A stretch of 40,424 bases of DNA from JAUYIW01 sp043818555 (GTDB taxonomy: Bacteria > Patescibacteriota > Patescibacteriia > UBA9934), in the NCBI GenBank assembly GCA_043818555.1, contig JBDRFP010000036.1:1-40424 (forward strand), read 5' to 3'. The position numbers were made by a program, and so were the translations under genes. Within the stretch, counting starts at the first letter, position 1, and every line of letters starts with the position of its first letter. Below, piece by piece: positions 23,376 to 32,813 of the stretch. The notes beneath the pieces were generated by a model. That model did not search any database. It saw only the letters and a list, made by a program, of their open reading frames with translations, and was not told where the DNA came from.

Positions 23376-24599
23376 CTAAACAATCATACCAGCCGCAGCG
23401 GTTTCGCGCGACTCAGGATCGATTAAAATAAAACTACCGGTCGACCGATTTCGTCGGTAAGGGTCAAAGCAGATTGGACGATCGGTCTTAAGGGTAAGTC
23501 TTGCGATGTCATTTAAGCCTACACGATCACTGGCATCACGCTTTAGAGTCTGCACATCTACCTTATAAACCACCTTGTCGATCGTTGCGGTTGCCTTCAT
23601 TGTACCGTGCATGATCGAATATGGCTTGCCAACGCTTAGCTGTTCCTCACTGAGCCAACAAGTCATTGCATCAAACTCGTTTGCAACCTTTGGCTGGTTA
23701 CCTTTACGCGAAATCATATCTCCTCGGCTAACCTTAACGCCACCTGACAAATCGATCGTGACCGACGATGGAGCCACGGCCTTGTTAACGATTTTGTCAC
23801 CAATCGCAATAGCCTCAATCGTAGCCTCGTCTCCACCAGGCGACACCACAACATCATCACCCGGCTTTAATACACCGCTCACAATACTACCTGCCACCTT
23901 GCAAACATTGCCGTTCATAACCGCCTGCACAGGCATCCTAGCATCAATGTAATTCCAGTCGCTCGCAATGTGAACATGGTCGAGCAGATATTTAAGCGTC
24001 GGACCATCGTACCAGCGCATTCTGTCAGACCGATACACAATATTGTCCCCTTCCCGAGCGCTAACCGGAATGACATGAATATCATTAATGGCAAATTTGG
24101 TAGAAAATTTTGTAAACTCCTGAACTATTTTCTCAAACACCTCTTCTTTAAAATCGACCAAATCCATCTTGTTCACGCAAAGCACTAAATGCGGCACCTG
24201 CAAAAGCGAGCTAATGTATGTGTGCCTGCGAGTCTGCTCCTGGATGCCCTTTGTTGCGTCGATAAGGATTAATGCCATGTTCGCTGTTGACGCTCCGGTT
24301 ACCATATGTCGGGTAAACTCAACATGCCCAGGCGTGTCTGCAAATATAAATTTGCGCCGAGCAGTCTCAAAATATCTGTACGCAACATCAACTGTAATAC
24401 CCTCTTCCCTTTCGCGCTTAAGACCGTCGGTAAATAATGAATAATCGAGCCTGCCACTTGCGCTCGCAGCTTTTACAGATTCAATCTGGTCCGTAGTCAG
24501 CGATCCAGAATCGTACAGCAAACGACCGATGAGCGTACTTTTTCCATCGTCCACGCTGCCAACCGCAGCAAGCCTCATTAACTCTTTTTGATGATTCAT
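23376..24599 (-). CDS. cysN: Sulfate adenylyltransferase GTPase subunit
   Basis: 407 residues from MNHQKELMRL; the frame extends 10 codons further into the hairpin element, which I reject. GTPase motifs GSVDDGKST (14-22), DTPGHVEF and NKMD, with the sulfate-enzyme-specific YSLFTDGLKREREEGITVD. EF-Tu-like domains 2 and 3 follow. CysN couples GTP hydrolysis to CysD's synthesis of APS from ATP and sulfate. It is not fused to CysC, which is separate here. A 140-base structured gap precedes it. Confidence 0.95.
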   Translation of the reverse strand: MNHQKELMRLAAVGSVDDGKSTLIGRLLYDSGSLTTDQIESVKAASASGRLDYSLFTDGLKREREEGITVDVAYRYFETARRKFIFADTPGHVEFTRHMVTGASTANMALILIDATKGIQEQTRRHTYISSLLQVPHLVLCVNKMDLVDFKEEVFEKIVQEFTKFSTKFAINDIHVIPVSAREGDNIVYRSDRMRWYDGPTLKYLLDHVHIASDWNYIDARMPVQAVMNGNVCKVAGSIVSGVLKPGDDVVVSPGGDEATIEAIAIGDKIVNKAVAPSSVTIDLSGGVKVSRGDMISRKGNQPKVANEFDAMTCWLSEEQLSVGKPYSIMHGTMKATATIDKVVYKVDVQTLKRDASDRVGLNDIARLTLKTDRPICFDPYRRNRSTGSFILIDPESRETAAAGMIV

Positions 24600-24600
24600 A

Positions 24601-24735
24601 CCCGGTAGTACAACTTCGAATGATGCCAACGATAAGCCGTGGCATCAAAGTTGTGGAGTGAAACATGAATTTAATTTAAGGGTTATTACCAGCTCAGCGT
24701 AGTACACTACTCAATATCGAAGTTGTGCTACCGGG
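24601..24735. repeat. 135-bp hairpin element filling the cysD-cysN gap
   Basis: Arms CCCGGTAGTACAACTTCGA (24601-24619) and TCGAAGTTGTGCTACCGGG (24717-24735) pair at 18 of 19 positions plus one G-U. A perfect GATGCCA/TGGCATC stem and a GTAGT/ACTAC stem lie inside. One arm ends one base before the cysN ATG and the other four bases after the cysD stop, so folding in the mRNA would bring the cysN start into the foot of the stem. Confidence 0.7.
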
Positions 24736-24739
24736 CATA

Positions 24740-25600
24740 CTAAAAATATCCTGCTCGTTTTCTTTCCTCCATTGCAACCGCGCTTAACTGATCGTCGACC
24801 CTGGAACCCCGCTCGCTTTGAGTTGATAGTTCCAGCTCGATGATGATCTCGGCCACAGTCGAGGCGTTCGATTCAACCGCGCCCGTGCAAGTTGCGTCTC
24901 CAATGGTTCTGAACCTAACACGCTTCATCTCCAGCGACTCACCGTCATTCAGGCTAATCACAGGGGCATGAACTAACAGATTGCCATCTCGATGAACGCA
25001 AGGTCGATCTGCGGCAAAATACAAATCCGGAAGCTGAATTTTCTCTTGGTCAATGTATTGCCAAACATCGAGCTCGGTCCAATTGCTAATTGGAAATACT
25101 CGAAAATGTTCATCGTTCGCACAAAATGAGTTAACTAGCCGCCAAACCTCTGGCCGTTGCGAGTCCGGATTCCACGCGCCCGAAGCGTCACGGTGAGAGA
25201 AAAATCGCTCTTTAGCTCGTGCTTTCTCCTCGTCGCGCCGACCTCCGCCAAGCGCCGCGTCGAACTTGTGCTCTTTTAACGCATCTCTCAGAACTGCGCT
25301 TTGGGCTGAATTCCGACTCCCGGCGATTGCGTCGTCAAACCTCGCGACATACAGCTTGGCGCTGAGATCGCGAACAAAATCATCGCGGTACTTAATGGTC
25401 TCTGGAAAATTATATCCGGTATCGACATGAAGCAGTGGGAACAGAAGTTGGGACGGGTAAAACGCTTTCCGAACCAAATGAGTCAGTACGATCGAATCTT
25501 TCCCGCCGGAAAATAAAATAACCGGACGCTTAAAATGCGCCGCGGTTTCGCGAATAACATGGATTGCCTCTGATTCGAGCTCGTCCAAAAAGGTCAACAT
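24740..25600 (-). CDS. cysD: Sulfate adenylyltransferase catalytic subunit
   Basis: 286 residues. SGGKDS (31-36) is the PP-loop of the ATP-pyrophosphatase fold; HVDTGYNFPETIKYRD and GGGRRDEEKARAKER are CysD signatures, and FPISNWTELDVWQYI is the conserved C-terminal segment. It makes APS with CysN. The start overlaps the end of cysC by 7 bases. Confidence 0.95.
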   Translation of the reverse strand: MLTFLDELESEAIHVIRETAAHFKRPVILFSGGKDSIVLTHLVRKAFYPSQLLFPLLHVDTGYNFPETIKYRDDFVRDLSAKLYVARFDDAIAGSRNSAQSAVLRDALKEHKFDAALGGGRRDEEKARAKERFFSHRDASGAWNPDSQRPEVWRLVNSFCANDEHFRVFPISNWTELDVWQYIDQEKIQLPDLYFAADRPCVHRDGNLLVHAPVISLNDGESLEMKRVRFRTIGDATCTGAVESNASTVAEIIIELELSTQSERGSRVDDQLSAVAMEERKRAGYF

Positions 25601-26136
25601 AATTTTGAATCGAGCGCATCAAAAATGCTCTGCACACACCCGTCAACGCTCTCTTCATGCGTGCGCACAGCCACATCAGGATTCTCCGGAGCCTCATACG
25701 GGTCATCAATGCCAGTAAAATTCTTAATCTCGCCAGCGCGAGCTTTTTTATACAGTCCCTTAACATCGCGCGCTTCGCAAACATGAAGCGGGCAATCAAC
25801 ATAAACTTCAATAAAACGATCCTGCCCAATTAATTCTCGAGCGGCATCACGATCGCATCTATACGGTGACACAAAAGATGCCACAACAAACACTCCCGAA
25901 TCTACTAAAAACTTCGCAATCTCGCGCACGCGGCGAATATTCTCTGCTCGATCGGCAGCGGAAAATCCAAGGTCGGAATTCAAACCGCACCGCAACGCAT
26001 CGCCGTCTAGTAACACGCACGGAATTCTCTCTTTCGATAAAATCGACCAAATTCGATTTGCAATCGTGGACTTCCCTGAGCCTGACAGCCCGGTAAGCCA
26101 AATCACACATGGTTCTTTTTTAATTTGGCATAGCAT
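25594..26136 (-). CDS. cysC: Adenylylsulfate (APS) kinase
   Basis: 180 residues, the family length. The P-loop GLSGSGKST (16-24), LLDGDALRCGLNSDLGFS, ASFVSPYRCDRDAAR, and the late FTGIDDPYEAPENPDV are all APS kinase signatures. It phosphorylates APS to PAPS, the donor for sulfotransferases. First gene of the operon; no clear Shine-Dalgarno before the ATG. Confidence 0.96.
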   Translation of the reverse strand: MLCQIKKEPCVIWLTGLSGSGKSTIANRIWSILSKERIPCVLLDGDALRCGLNSDLGFSAADRAENIRRVREIAKFLVDSGVFVVASFVSPYRCDRDAARELIGQDRFIEVYVDCPLHVCEARDVKGLYKKARAGEIKNFTGIDDPYEAPENPDVAVRTHEESVDGCVQSIFDALDSKLC

Positions 26137-26160
26137 ATATTAAAACAAATCTGTGTTTCC

Positions 26161-26189
26161 AAATTATTCTTACTTTGATAAGGTATAAT
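26161..26189 (+). promoter_or_regulatory. Candidate promoter for the glycan gene cluster
   Basis: TATAAT at 26184-26189 in the 157-base divergent region between cysC and the second sulfotransferase. The -35 is poor, so this rests on the -10 and the position. A second weak candidate, TATACA, lies near 26245. Confidence 0.4.
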
Positions 26190-26293
26190 ATATCCCAGTT
26201 ATACGCGTTTCTAGTTCCGGTGTCAAAATCGTCAACCAGTTTGCTATACAGATACAAAAAGAATCCTGATTCTTGATAAATATCCTCGACTCT

Positions 26294-27088
26294 ATGGCTT
26301 TAAACCAACAAAAAACCGTCATCGTGCTTGGAATGGCCAGAAGCGGCACATCTATGACCGCTGGAATTTTGCACATGATGGGCGTTAATATGGGCTCTGA
26401 TATCCACTGCGGGGGCTGGAATCCGCGTGGAGATTTTGAAGACTTGGAATTCCGGAATTTAAATTTTCGAATTTTTGACTCTCTTGGCGCGCATTTTTAC
26501 CAAAATCCACCTACGATTACGGACATAATCCAAACAAAGCATTTATTTGAGAATGAGGTCAGGCAGCTGGTCAAGGGAAAATCGTCAATCGACAGACCGT
26601 GGGGCTGGAAAGACCCGCTTACATGCATGACAATCGAGATTATTTTGCCACATTTAACAAACCCCTACTTTGTGTGTGTTTCGCGGAATCCTGAAGGCAT
26701 TGCAACTTCGCTACAAAGGCATGCCAAACTTGATTATGAATACGCAAAATCTCTTGCGAATCAATATATACACGAAATTGACTCATTCAAAAACAGGCAC
26801 CCGGAACTCCCATTTCTTGACATAGAATTTGAAAAAATAATCAACTCACCCATTGCAACGGCCGCGGCTTTAGCTGACTTTCTAAAAATAAATCTTGCAG
26901 ACAGCTCAATAGCAGAGATTGAAACATTCATTCTTCCCAGGGACCGAGTTGGGACAGAAAAACGCAAAGCCGCAATAATGGGATTACTCTTTTTCCGTGC
27001 GCCAAGGTTTATAAAAAAATGTATAAATACTCCTCTTAATTTGCCCACTCATATTAAACAGCTGTTCCGAAACAATTTCCGAACATGA
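26294..27088 (+). CDS. Sulfotransferase family protein
   Basis: 264 residues from MALNQQKTVIVLGMARSG; an upstream TTG start in the same frame is less likely. GMARSGTS (13-20) is the PAPS-binding loop, RPWGWKDPLT and PYFVCVSRNPEGIATSL (with Arg-Asn-Pro) are the sulfotransferase core and 3'-phosphate-binding regions. It probably sulfates a sugar of the neighbouring surface glycan. It heads the plus-strand cluster, divergent from the PAPS operon. The ending is basic and may contact the membrane. Confidence 0.85.
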   Translation: MALNQQKTVIVLGMARSGTSMTAGILHMMGVNMGSDIHCGGWNPRGDFEDLEFRNLNFRIFDSLGAHFYQNPPTITDIIQTKHLFENEVRQLVKGKSSIDRPWGWKDPLTCMTIEIILPHLTNPYFVCVSRNPEGIATSLQRHAKLDYEYAKSLANQYIHEIDSFKNRHPELPFLDIEFEKIINSPIATAAALADFLKINLADSSIAEIETFILPRDRVGTEKRKAAIMGLLFFRAPRFIKKCINTPLNLPTHIKQLFRNNFRT

Positions 27089-27131
27089 ACTAGCCGTTAC
27101 TATTTCTTCATGCGCCCATCAAACGCACTTT

Positions 27132-28019
27132 ATGAATTTAAGCGTCATAATCCCTACTTACAACCGACAAGAACATCTGGAAAAATGTTTATCTTCAGTT
27201 TTCACACAAACCGTCCTGCCGTCAGAAATAGTAATCATCGATGACGGAATACTGCCCGTGGATTATATCCAAGACATTGAGATGAGGATGGAAAGTCTCG
27301 GGATCGAGCTTGCGTATTATAAAAAGGATCACTCAGTAGAAAGGCGCGGCTTATCTGAGTCCAAAAATATTGCAATTTCAATAGCGAAAGAAAGCGTCCT
27401 TCTGTTCCTTGATGATGACATTATTCTGGAAAAAGACTTTATTCAATGCATTGGAGAAGTATGGGAAAATTCTGATGATGCCTGGTTAATTGGGGTTGGC
27501 GGCAAAATTACAAACAACAGAATACAAACAAGATGGGAAAAATTATTTCATACATTTTTTGGACTTCGTTCTAAAACACCTTGGGATATTACAGATGTCG
27601 GCTTTCAAACATGGGATGAACAAATAGAGCATAAAACCAGGGCTTACTACACGCATGGAGGTCTATGCTCCCTATATAAAGATTACATGAAACACATCCC
27701 CTTTAGTACCTTTTCAGGTGGGAGGACAGGGCTTGAGGATGTAGATTTTTGTTTACGCGCCAAACAACAAGGGTATCATTTTATTTATGAACCTCGAGCC
27801 AGGGCGTCCCACGACCACAATAACTACCAAGGCGAGTCGTCATTTCAATCTGGGAAAAAGGAAACTGTGAACCGGAAACTCATTTTTAAACACCATTCAA
27901 CGAAAAATGTGATTAATTACATGCGATTTTTTTGGTCGACCTCCGGCTGGATCTTACGACAATTTCTTGCCGGCCATTTTCAAAAAGGGATGGGTATGCT
28001 GGCTGGACTATTTTTATGA
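27132..28019 (+). CDS. Family 2 glycosyltransferase
   Basis: 295 residues, GT-A fold. VIIPTYNR at the N-terminus, DDG (37-39) and the metal-binding DDD (94-96), then GLEDVDFCLRA with the catalytic-base region. No membrane segments until a weak hydrophobic end. It probably adds one sugar to a lipid-linked intermediate. Its stop overlaps the next start (ATGA). Confidence 0.9.
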   Translation: MNLSVIIPTYNRQEHLEKCLSSVFTQTVLPSEIVIIDDGILPVDYIQDIEMRMESLGIELAYYKKDHSVERRGLSESKNIAISIAKESVLLFLDDDIILEKDFIQCIGEVWENSDDAWLIGVGGKITNNRIQTRWEKLFHTFFGLRSKTPWDITDVGFQTWDEQIEHKTRAYYTHGGLCSLYKDYMKHIPFSTFSGGRTGLEDVDFCLRAKQQGYHFIYEPRARASHDHNNYQGESSFQSGKKETVNRKLIFKHHSTKNVINYMRFFWSTSGWILRQFLAGHFQKGMGMLAGLFL

Positions 28020-29155
28020 ACATCCTCTACGTAATCACAAGAAGTGACCGGGGCGGAGCGCAGACTAATGCGCTCTCGCTTGCGCGTGGGATGAAAAAGC
28101 GCGGGCATAATGTTTGTGTTGCTACGGGTGAACCGGGCTGGCTTACCGATCATTGCGCTAAGGTAGGCATTCCAACCATGTCGATCCGGTCGCTTTCACG
28201 ATCTTGGAATCCGATTAAGTCGTTCCGATACGTGGTCGAGCTGCGACAGTTGTTAAAAACTCATCAATTCAACATTGTTCATTTTCATAGCTCAAACGCG
28301 CTTCTTGGGCTGCTCAGCATGCCAAAGCGTCATCGCGACGGAAAATTTTTCGCCACGATCCACGGCTGGAGTGTATTGCACCCCGGATGGCAGGGATCGC
28401 GTATTAAAAAGTTGCTATTTGGTGTTGCAACAAAATTTTTACTTCCGCAGGCCGATCGTGTAATATTTGTATGCCATGCCGATCACGCATTTGCTCTCAG
28501 CAGGAACCTTTCCCCGACCAACAACTGCAACATAATCCATAACGGAATCCCTGCTGATTATCAATTTGCAACGCGAGACTCAGCACGCGAGCGGCTTGAA
28601 GCCAGGCTCGACGATGCCGAGTTCGTAATCGGAACCGTTGCGCGGCTGGATTATTCAAAAAACCTTGACCTCATCCTCGACGCGGCGAACCTGCTACGCG
28701 ATAGGCCTTATCGATTCATTATTCTGGGCTACGGACCTGAAAAAGAGCGGCTACAAAATCGAATACAAACAGAAAATCTACATCAAGTTACGCTCATCAA
28801 CGATATTGAGCACCCGGCAGAACTGATTAAAGCATTTGATATATTTGTCCTATCCTCCCGATATGAAGGCTTCCCGTACACGCTTCTTGAGGCCGGTCTT
28901 GCCGAAGTGCCGATCATCGCTACGAACGTGGGCGGCGTAAACGAAATCGTAGAAGCCAATGTTACCGGCCAGTTGATCCCGAGCATGGATGCTGAAGCGC
29001 TTTCCAGGGCGATTATCAGATTCGCTGACGATCACCAGTCGGCCGCAAGCTGCGCGGCGCGGCTAAACCAAAAAATACTACACAACTTCACAGAAAAAAG
29101 CACAATAGAAAAAACAATGGAGGCATACGAAAGAACTTATGCAGAGCAGAACTAA
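28016..29155 (+). CDS. Family 4 glycosyltransferase
   Basis: 379 residues from MNILYVITRSDRGG; the longer upstream frame lies within the GT2 gene. GGAQTNALSLARGM is the N-terminal acceptor loop, and SSRYEGFPYTLLEAGLAEVP is the GT-B nucleotide-sugar site. Overlaps the previous gene by 4 bases and the next by 17 bases, indicating one translationally coupled operon. Confidence 0.93.
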   Translation: MNILYVITRSDRGGAQTNALSLARGMKKRGHNVCVATGEPGWLTDHCAKVGIPTMSIRSLSRSWNPIKSFRYVVELRQLLKTHQFNIVHFHSSNALLGLLSMPKRHRDGKFFATIHGWSVLHPGWQGSRIKKLLFGVATKFLLPQADRVIFVCHADHAFALSRNLSPTNNCNIIHNGIPADYQFATRDSARERLEARLDDAEFVIGTVARLDYSKNLDLILDAANLLRDRPYRFIILGYGPEKERLQNRIQTENLHQVTLINDIEHPAELIKAFDIFVLSSRYEGFPYTLLEAGLAEVPIIATNVGGVNEIVEANVTGQLIPSMDAEALSRAIIRFADDHQSAASCAARLNQKILHNFTEKSTIEKTMEAYERTYAEQN

Positions 29156-30509
29156 AATCCGAAGCTGGATATTACTGATCGGCGATGTAATAATTCTGTA
29201 CCTGGCGCTTGCGCTCACACTGTTCCTTCGAGGAGGCGGAGATTTTCTGCAGGAATTTTGGACGCAGCATGTTGTGCCGTTTACAATCCTCAACCTTATT
29301 TGGGTTGTTATTTTTTATATTAACGACCTTTACGCGCACCATCACTTCCGAATCTCCGGGGCATTTATTCAAAGCTTTGGGCGCGCAATGCTCGTGAACG
29401 CGATCGCGACAGTCATCTTCTTCTACCTGGTGCCCGACTTTGGAGTTACGCCAAAAACAAACTTATTTATCTTTGTCATTGCGTTCTCAATTCTATTCCT
29501 CGCCTGGCGAGCGGTCGTAGGCAAACTGCTTACCCATGAGGAAATGAAAAAAGCTGTGCTGTTCCTGGCGGTCAGCAACGAGTCGCTTTCTCTTGCAGAT
29601 GAGCTTTCAAACAATCCGCTGTCGCAATACAAGGTCGCCGGCATTATAACGCCTGATGAACAAAGCCATTCCCCGCTTTCGTCCGGCATTGAACTAATGC
29701 CTGCATTTTTAAGAATCGAACAAATCATTGCTGAAAGAAAAATCGAAATGATTGTAATTGGCGACACAGCACTCGACCGCATGCGCGCTGACCTGTTCCC
29801 AATGCTACTTCAGGGAGCCACGATCACAACCGCAACGACATTTTGGGAGCACTATCATAGAAAGTCCCCTGTCGATATTGCAAATACCGACTGGGCAATC
29901 AATAGTTTTAGCAATATTCAAAACAAAGAATTTGATTTTCTCAAACGAGTGGCCGATATTGACCTAACTCTCATTATTGGAATCGTAATGTCGTGGCTGA
30001 TGGTTATTATTGCTTTTGTGATAAAATTGACAAGCCGAGGTCCGATTTTCTACAAGCAGGATAGAATTGGGAAATTTGGACAACCGTTCACACTGGTCAA
30101 ATTCCGCACAATGACTCACGACGCAGAAAAAGACGGGCCGCAGTGGTCTGTCAAAAATGACCCAAGAGTGACCAAGATTGGCAAAATACTCCGTCACACG
30201 CACCTTGACGAACTCCCTCAGCTCTACAATATTCTTAAAGGCGATATGTCATTCATTGGCCCGCGCCCTGAACGGCCGAACTTTGTAGATATTCTCAGCG
30301 ACCAGATTCCCTTCTATCCGCTTCGCCACCTGGTAAACCCGGGCATCTCCGGCTGGGCGCAAATCAACTACCGCTACGGATCCAGCGTTGAAGACGCAAA
30401 ATGCAAGCTGGCCTACGACCTTTACTACATTAAACACCGGTCATTCTTCTTTGACTTTAAAATCGCTTTAAAAACCATTGCTATGCTTTTCCGTGGCGAG
30501 GGGCGATAA
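29139..30509 (+). CDS. Polyprenyl-phosphate sugar phosphotransferase (exopolysaccharide initiation)
   Basis: 456 residues. Four N-terminal membrane segments, a Rossmann-like region (residues about 130-250) and a membrane-hairpin plus catalytic domain (FKRVADIDLTLI, GPIFYKQDRIG, FTLVKFRTM, HLDELPQLYNILKGDMSF, IGPRPERP). This is the long WbaP/WcaJ layout. It loads the first sugar-phosphate onto undecaprenyl phosphate, so the cluster builds a lipid-linked glycan. Confidence 0.93.
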   Translation: MQSRTKIRSWILLIGDVIILYLALALTLFLRGGGDFLQEFWTQHVVPFTILNLIWVVIFYINDLYAHHHFRISGAFIQSFGRAMLVNAIATVIFFYLVPDFGVTPKTNLFIFVIAFSILFLAWRAVVGKLLTHEEMKKAVLFLAVSNESLSLADELSNNPLSQYKVAGIITPDEQSHSPLSSGIELMPAFLRIEQIIAERKIEMIVIGDTALDRMRADLFPMLLQGATITTATTFWEHYHRKSPVDIANTDWAINSFSNIQNKEFDFLKRVADIDLTLIIGIVMSWLMVIIAFVIKLTSRGPIFYKQDRIGKFGQPFTLVKFRTMTHDAEKDGPQWSVKNDPRVTKIGKILRHTHLDELPQLYNILKGDMSFIGPRPERPNFVDILSDQIPFYPLRHLVNPGISGWAQINYRYGSSVEDAKCKLAYDLYYIKHRSFFFDFKIALKTIAMLFRGEGR

Positions 30510-30511
30510 CT

Positions 30512-30572
30512 TTACGAACTAAGTTCCACTAAGCCCTTTTAAGCTCTGCGCTTCCTGCGTTAAGCTCCATCG
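30512..30572. repeat. Family F words between the phosphotransferase and polymerase genes
   Basis: AAGTTCCACTAAGCCCTTTTAAGCTC and GCGTTAAGCTCC, the complement of the GAGCTTAAA words at 16480 and 35082. Confidence 0.4.
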
Positions 30573-30577
30573 AGAAT

Positions 30578-32800
30578 ATGACAAAACCAAAACTCCAACG
30601 CGCTCTTCTGACAATAATCAACGCGTGCGCAGTTCTTGCAGTACTAACGCCGCTCGTAGTCGCATACAATGTCTACTTCCCATTTGTTCTGCCAAAAGCG
30701 ACCGCCTTTCAAATTATTGTACAGGTCATGGTTGCGGCATGGCTTATTCTTGCGGCCATAAATAAAAAATACCGCCCAGACTGGAAAAACCCTGTCGTCA
30801 GAGCCGTGGCAATCTTCATCCTCGCGCTTCTAATTACCCTTCCCTTCAGCATCGACCCTGCGCAATCTTTCTGGTCATCAACCTACAGAATGATGGGTGT
30901 ATTCCAATATTTGCATTTTGCCGCGTGGTTCCTAGTGCTTGCGTCAGTTTACAAATCATGGAGCGGGTGGAGAGCCCTTTTAATAACATCAACTGCCGCC
31001 GCGCTTGTTGTTGATATTATCGGCTTCGTGCAGGATGGCGGAGCCTATTCTGCTACTCGCCTAGATTCCACATTTGGCAATCCACTTTATTTTGCCGCCT
31101 ACATACTACTTCATATTTTTATAGCTCTGTACCTGTGGTCAAAAGAGCGAAACAAGTCTTGGCAATACGCGTTTCTCGGCGCTGCGGCAATTCATACCAT
31201 TGCCCTAATCCTATCGGCCAGTCGAGGATCTATGCTGGCGCTTGCTGTAACCGGCATAGCCTTGGTTTGTGGATTAATTTGGCACTACACCACTAAGCGT
31301 CGACGAACAATCTTGTTTATTGCCGTCGCGATCCTAGCGATTGTATTCATTGGTTCATTCTTCGCTCTACGATCTGGCCGACTTGAATTATGGGGACAGG
31401 AAAATTTACCAACTCCGGTATCGCGAATGATCTATGCCGACCTTGGGAGCGACAGAACTGAAATTTGGAATATTGCAAGAAGCGGGATTGAGGACAGGCC
31501 TATTTTTGGCTGGGGCCTGGAAAACTTTGCCGCAACTTCCAACCTATACATCGACCAGGCCGGAGAGCACCAGGCACTGACCGAAACTTGGTACGACCGC
31601 GTTCATAATCAGTTTATTGAACTTTTAGTTCTCACAGGGGTCGTTGGATTCCTGGCATTCGTCTGGATGTGGTGGCAGGTTTTGAGGCAAACAATAGCCC
31701 ATTACCGCCTTGCGGGCATAAAAAAAGAGCGTATAGCGACGCTAATTCTTAGCTTGCTGGTTGCAGCCCACATAATCCAGCTCCAATTTATTTTCGATAC
31801 CTCAATGGCGAATATGGTTATTTTTGCCATATTGGCAATGATCGCATCCCTAATCGCCTCCACTCGGCCCGGCCAATCTGAAGAGAAAGTCGCCCGTCCG
31901 CTGACTGCCGGCATAGTTACAATCATTGCGGTCGCAATCATAATTCCGCTTCAGTACTTTACAAATATCTTGCCGTATCAAAAGACCATTCAGGCGACCA
32001 GTGGCTACTTATCGGCAGGGTCGAATTCTGAAGCCGCGCTCGCAGACTTTAACGACTCGCTCGACTCAAATTCAATTTTTAACAATGAAAACCGATTCCT
32101 GATGCGCGACGCAGTTGAAGCTCGCGCCGACCTGCAACCAAAGTCAGAGGCCACACAGCGGTATCTGGAAAGTCTGGCTACGGAAATGGAAATACTGCTC
32201 AGCGAACGCCCATACGACTACCGCGCGCTTGTACAAACCGCCGAAGTTTACCGTTGGCTTGCGTCCTACGACGATTCCGGGCTTGCAAGAGGCACAGAAC
32301 TAGCTATGCAGGCAATCGAACTTGGACCAAATCGACCTGAAGCGTACGAGGAACTGGCAGAAATCGCGATCGCATCAGGCGACTACGAAGGAGCGCTATC
32401 GCTCTACATCGAGGCCGGTCAACGCTCGCGCCAGCTTCCGGTAATTTCAGGCTACCTGCGCTCACGCATAGTTGTAATCGCCGCCTACCTTGGCGACATA
32501 GAACAAATCCCAATCTGGATTCAGGGCGCTGAAGCGGACGGCTATTCAATCGCGTCAGACCCTCGCGTAGCGCTCGCGCTTGCGGATGCGTACACGGAAG
32601 AATTCGACCTTGGTCTGGTTCTGTACTATTTGGAAAAAACCTGGGTCAACTATCCGCGCCACACAGGGCTTCTGCGCGCCCGCGCGCTGATGTATTATGA
32701 AGCCGGAGACAAAACAGTAACAAGTCTGACTATTAACTTGTTATCCGATGTATACCCTGCGCTCGCTGAAAATCTTAAAACAGAACTGGGGCTGGAATAA
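30578..32800 (+). CDS. O-antigen polymerase/ligase-like membrane protein with TPR-like C-terminus
   Basis: 740 residues. About eleven membrane segments to residue 460, with the Wzy_C/WaaL-type periplasmic loop around PIFGWGLENFAAT and YDRVHNQFIELLVLTGVVGF. After the last membrane segment come about 270 soluble residues rich in paired helices (PNRPEAYEELAEIAIASGDY, ALSLYIEAG), resembling TPRs. It could polymerise glycan units or attach them to a lipid or protein. It is followed 13 bases later by a paralog. Confidence 0.9.
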   Translation: MTKPKLQRALLTIINACAVLAVLTPLVVAYNVYFPFVLPKATAFQIIVQVMVAAWLILAAINKKYRPDWKNPVVRAVAIFILALLITLPFSIDPAQSFWSSTYRMMGVFQYLHFAAWFLVLASVYKSWSGWRALLITSTAAALVVDIIGFVQDGGAYSATRLDSTFGNPLYFAAYILLHIFIALYLWSKERNKSWQYAFLGAAAIHTIALILSASRGSMLALAVTGIALVCGLIWHYTTKRRRTILFIAVAILAIVFIGSFFALRSGRLELWGQENLPTPVSRMIYADLGSDRTEIWNIARSGIEDRPIFGWGLENFAATSNLYIDQAGEHQALTETWYDRVHNQFIELLVLTGVVGFLAFVWMWWQVLRQTIAHYRLAGIKKERIATLILSLLVAAHIIQLQFIFDTSMANMVIFAILAMIASLIASTRPGQSEEKVARPLTAGIVTIIAVAIIIPLQYFTNILPYQKTIQATSGYLSAGSNSEAALADFNDSLDSNSIFNNENRFLMRDAVEARADLQPKSEATQRYLESLATEMEILLSERPYDYRALVQTAEVYRWLASYDDSGLARGTELAMQAIELGPNRPEAYEELAEIAIASGDYEGALSLYIEAGQRSRQLPVISGYLRSRIVVIAAYLGDIEQIPIWIQGAEADGYSIASDPRVALALADAYTEEFDLGLVLYYLEKTWVNYPRHTGLLRARALMYYEAGDKTVTSLTINLLSDVYPALAENLKTELGLE

Positions 32801-32813
32801 TTCTTTAAACAAT

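Noticed and set aside
23376..26136. Sulfate assimilation operon reading of the cys genes
   Set aside because: No PAPS reductase or sulfite reductase is present and sulfotransferases are; a biosynthetic role elsewhere in the genome cannot be fully excluded.
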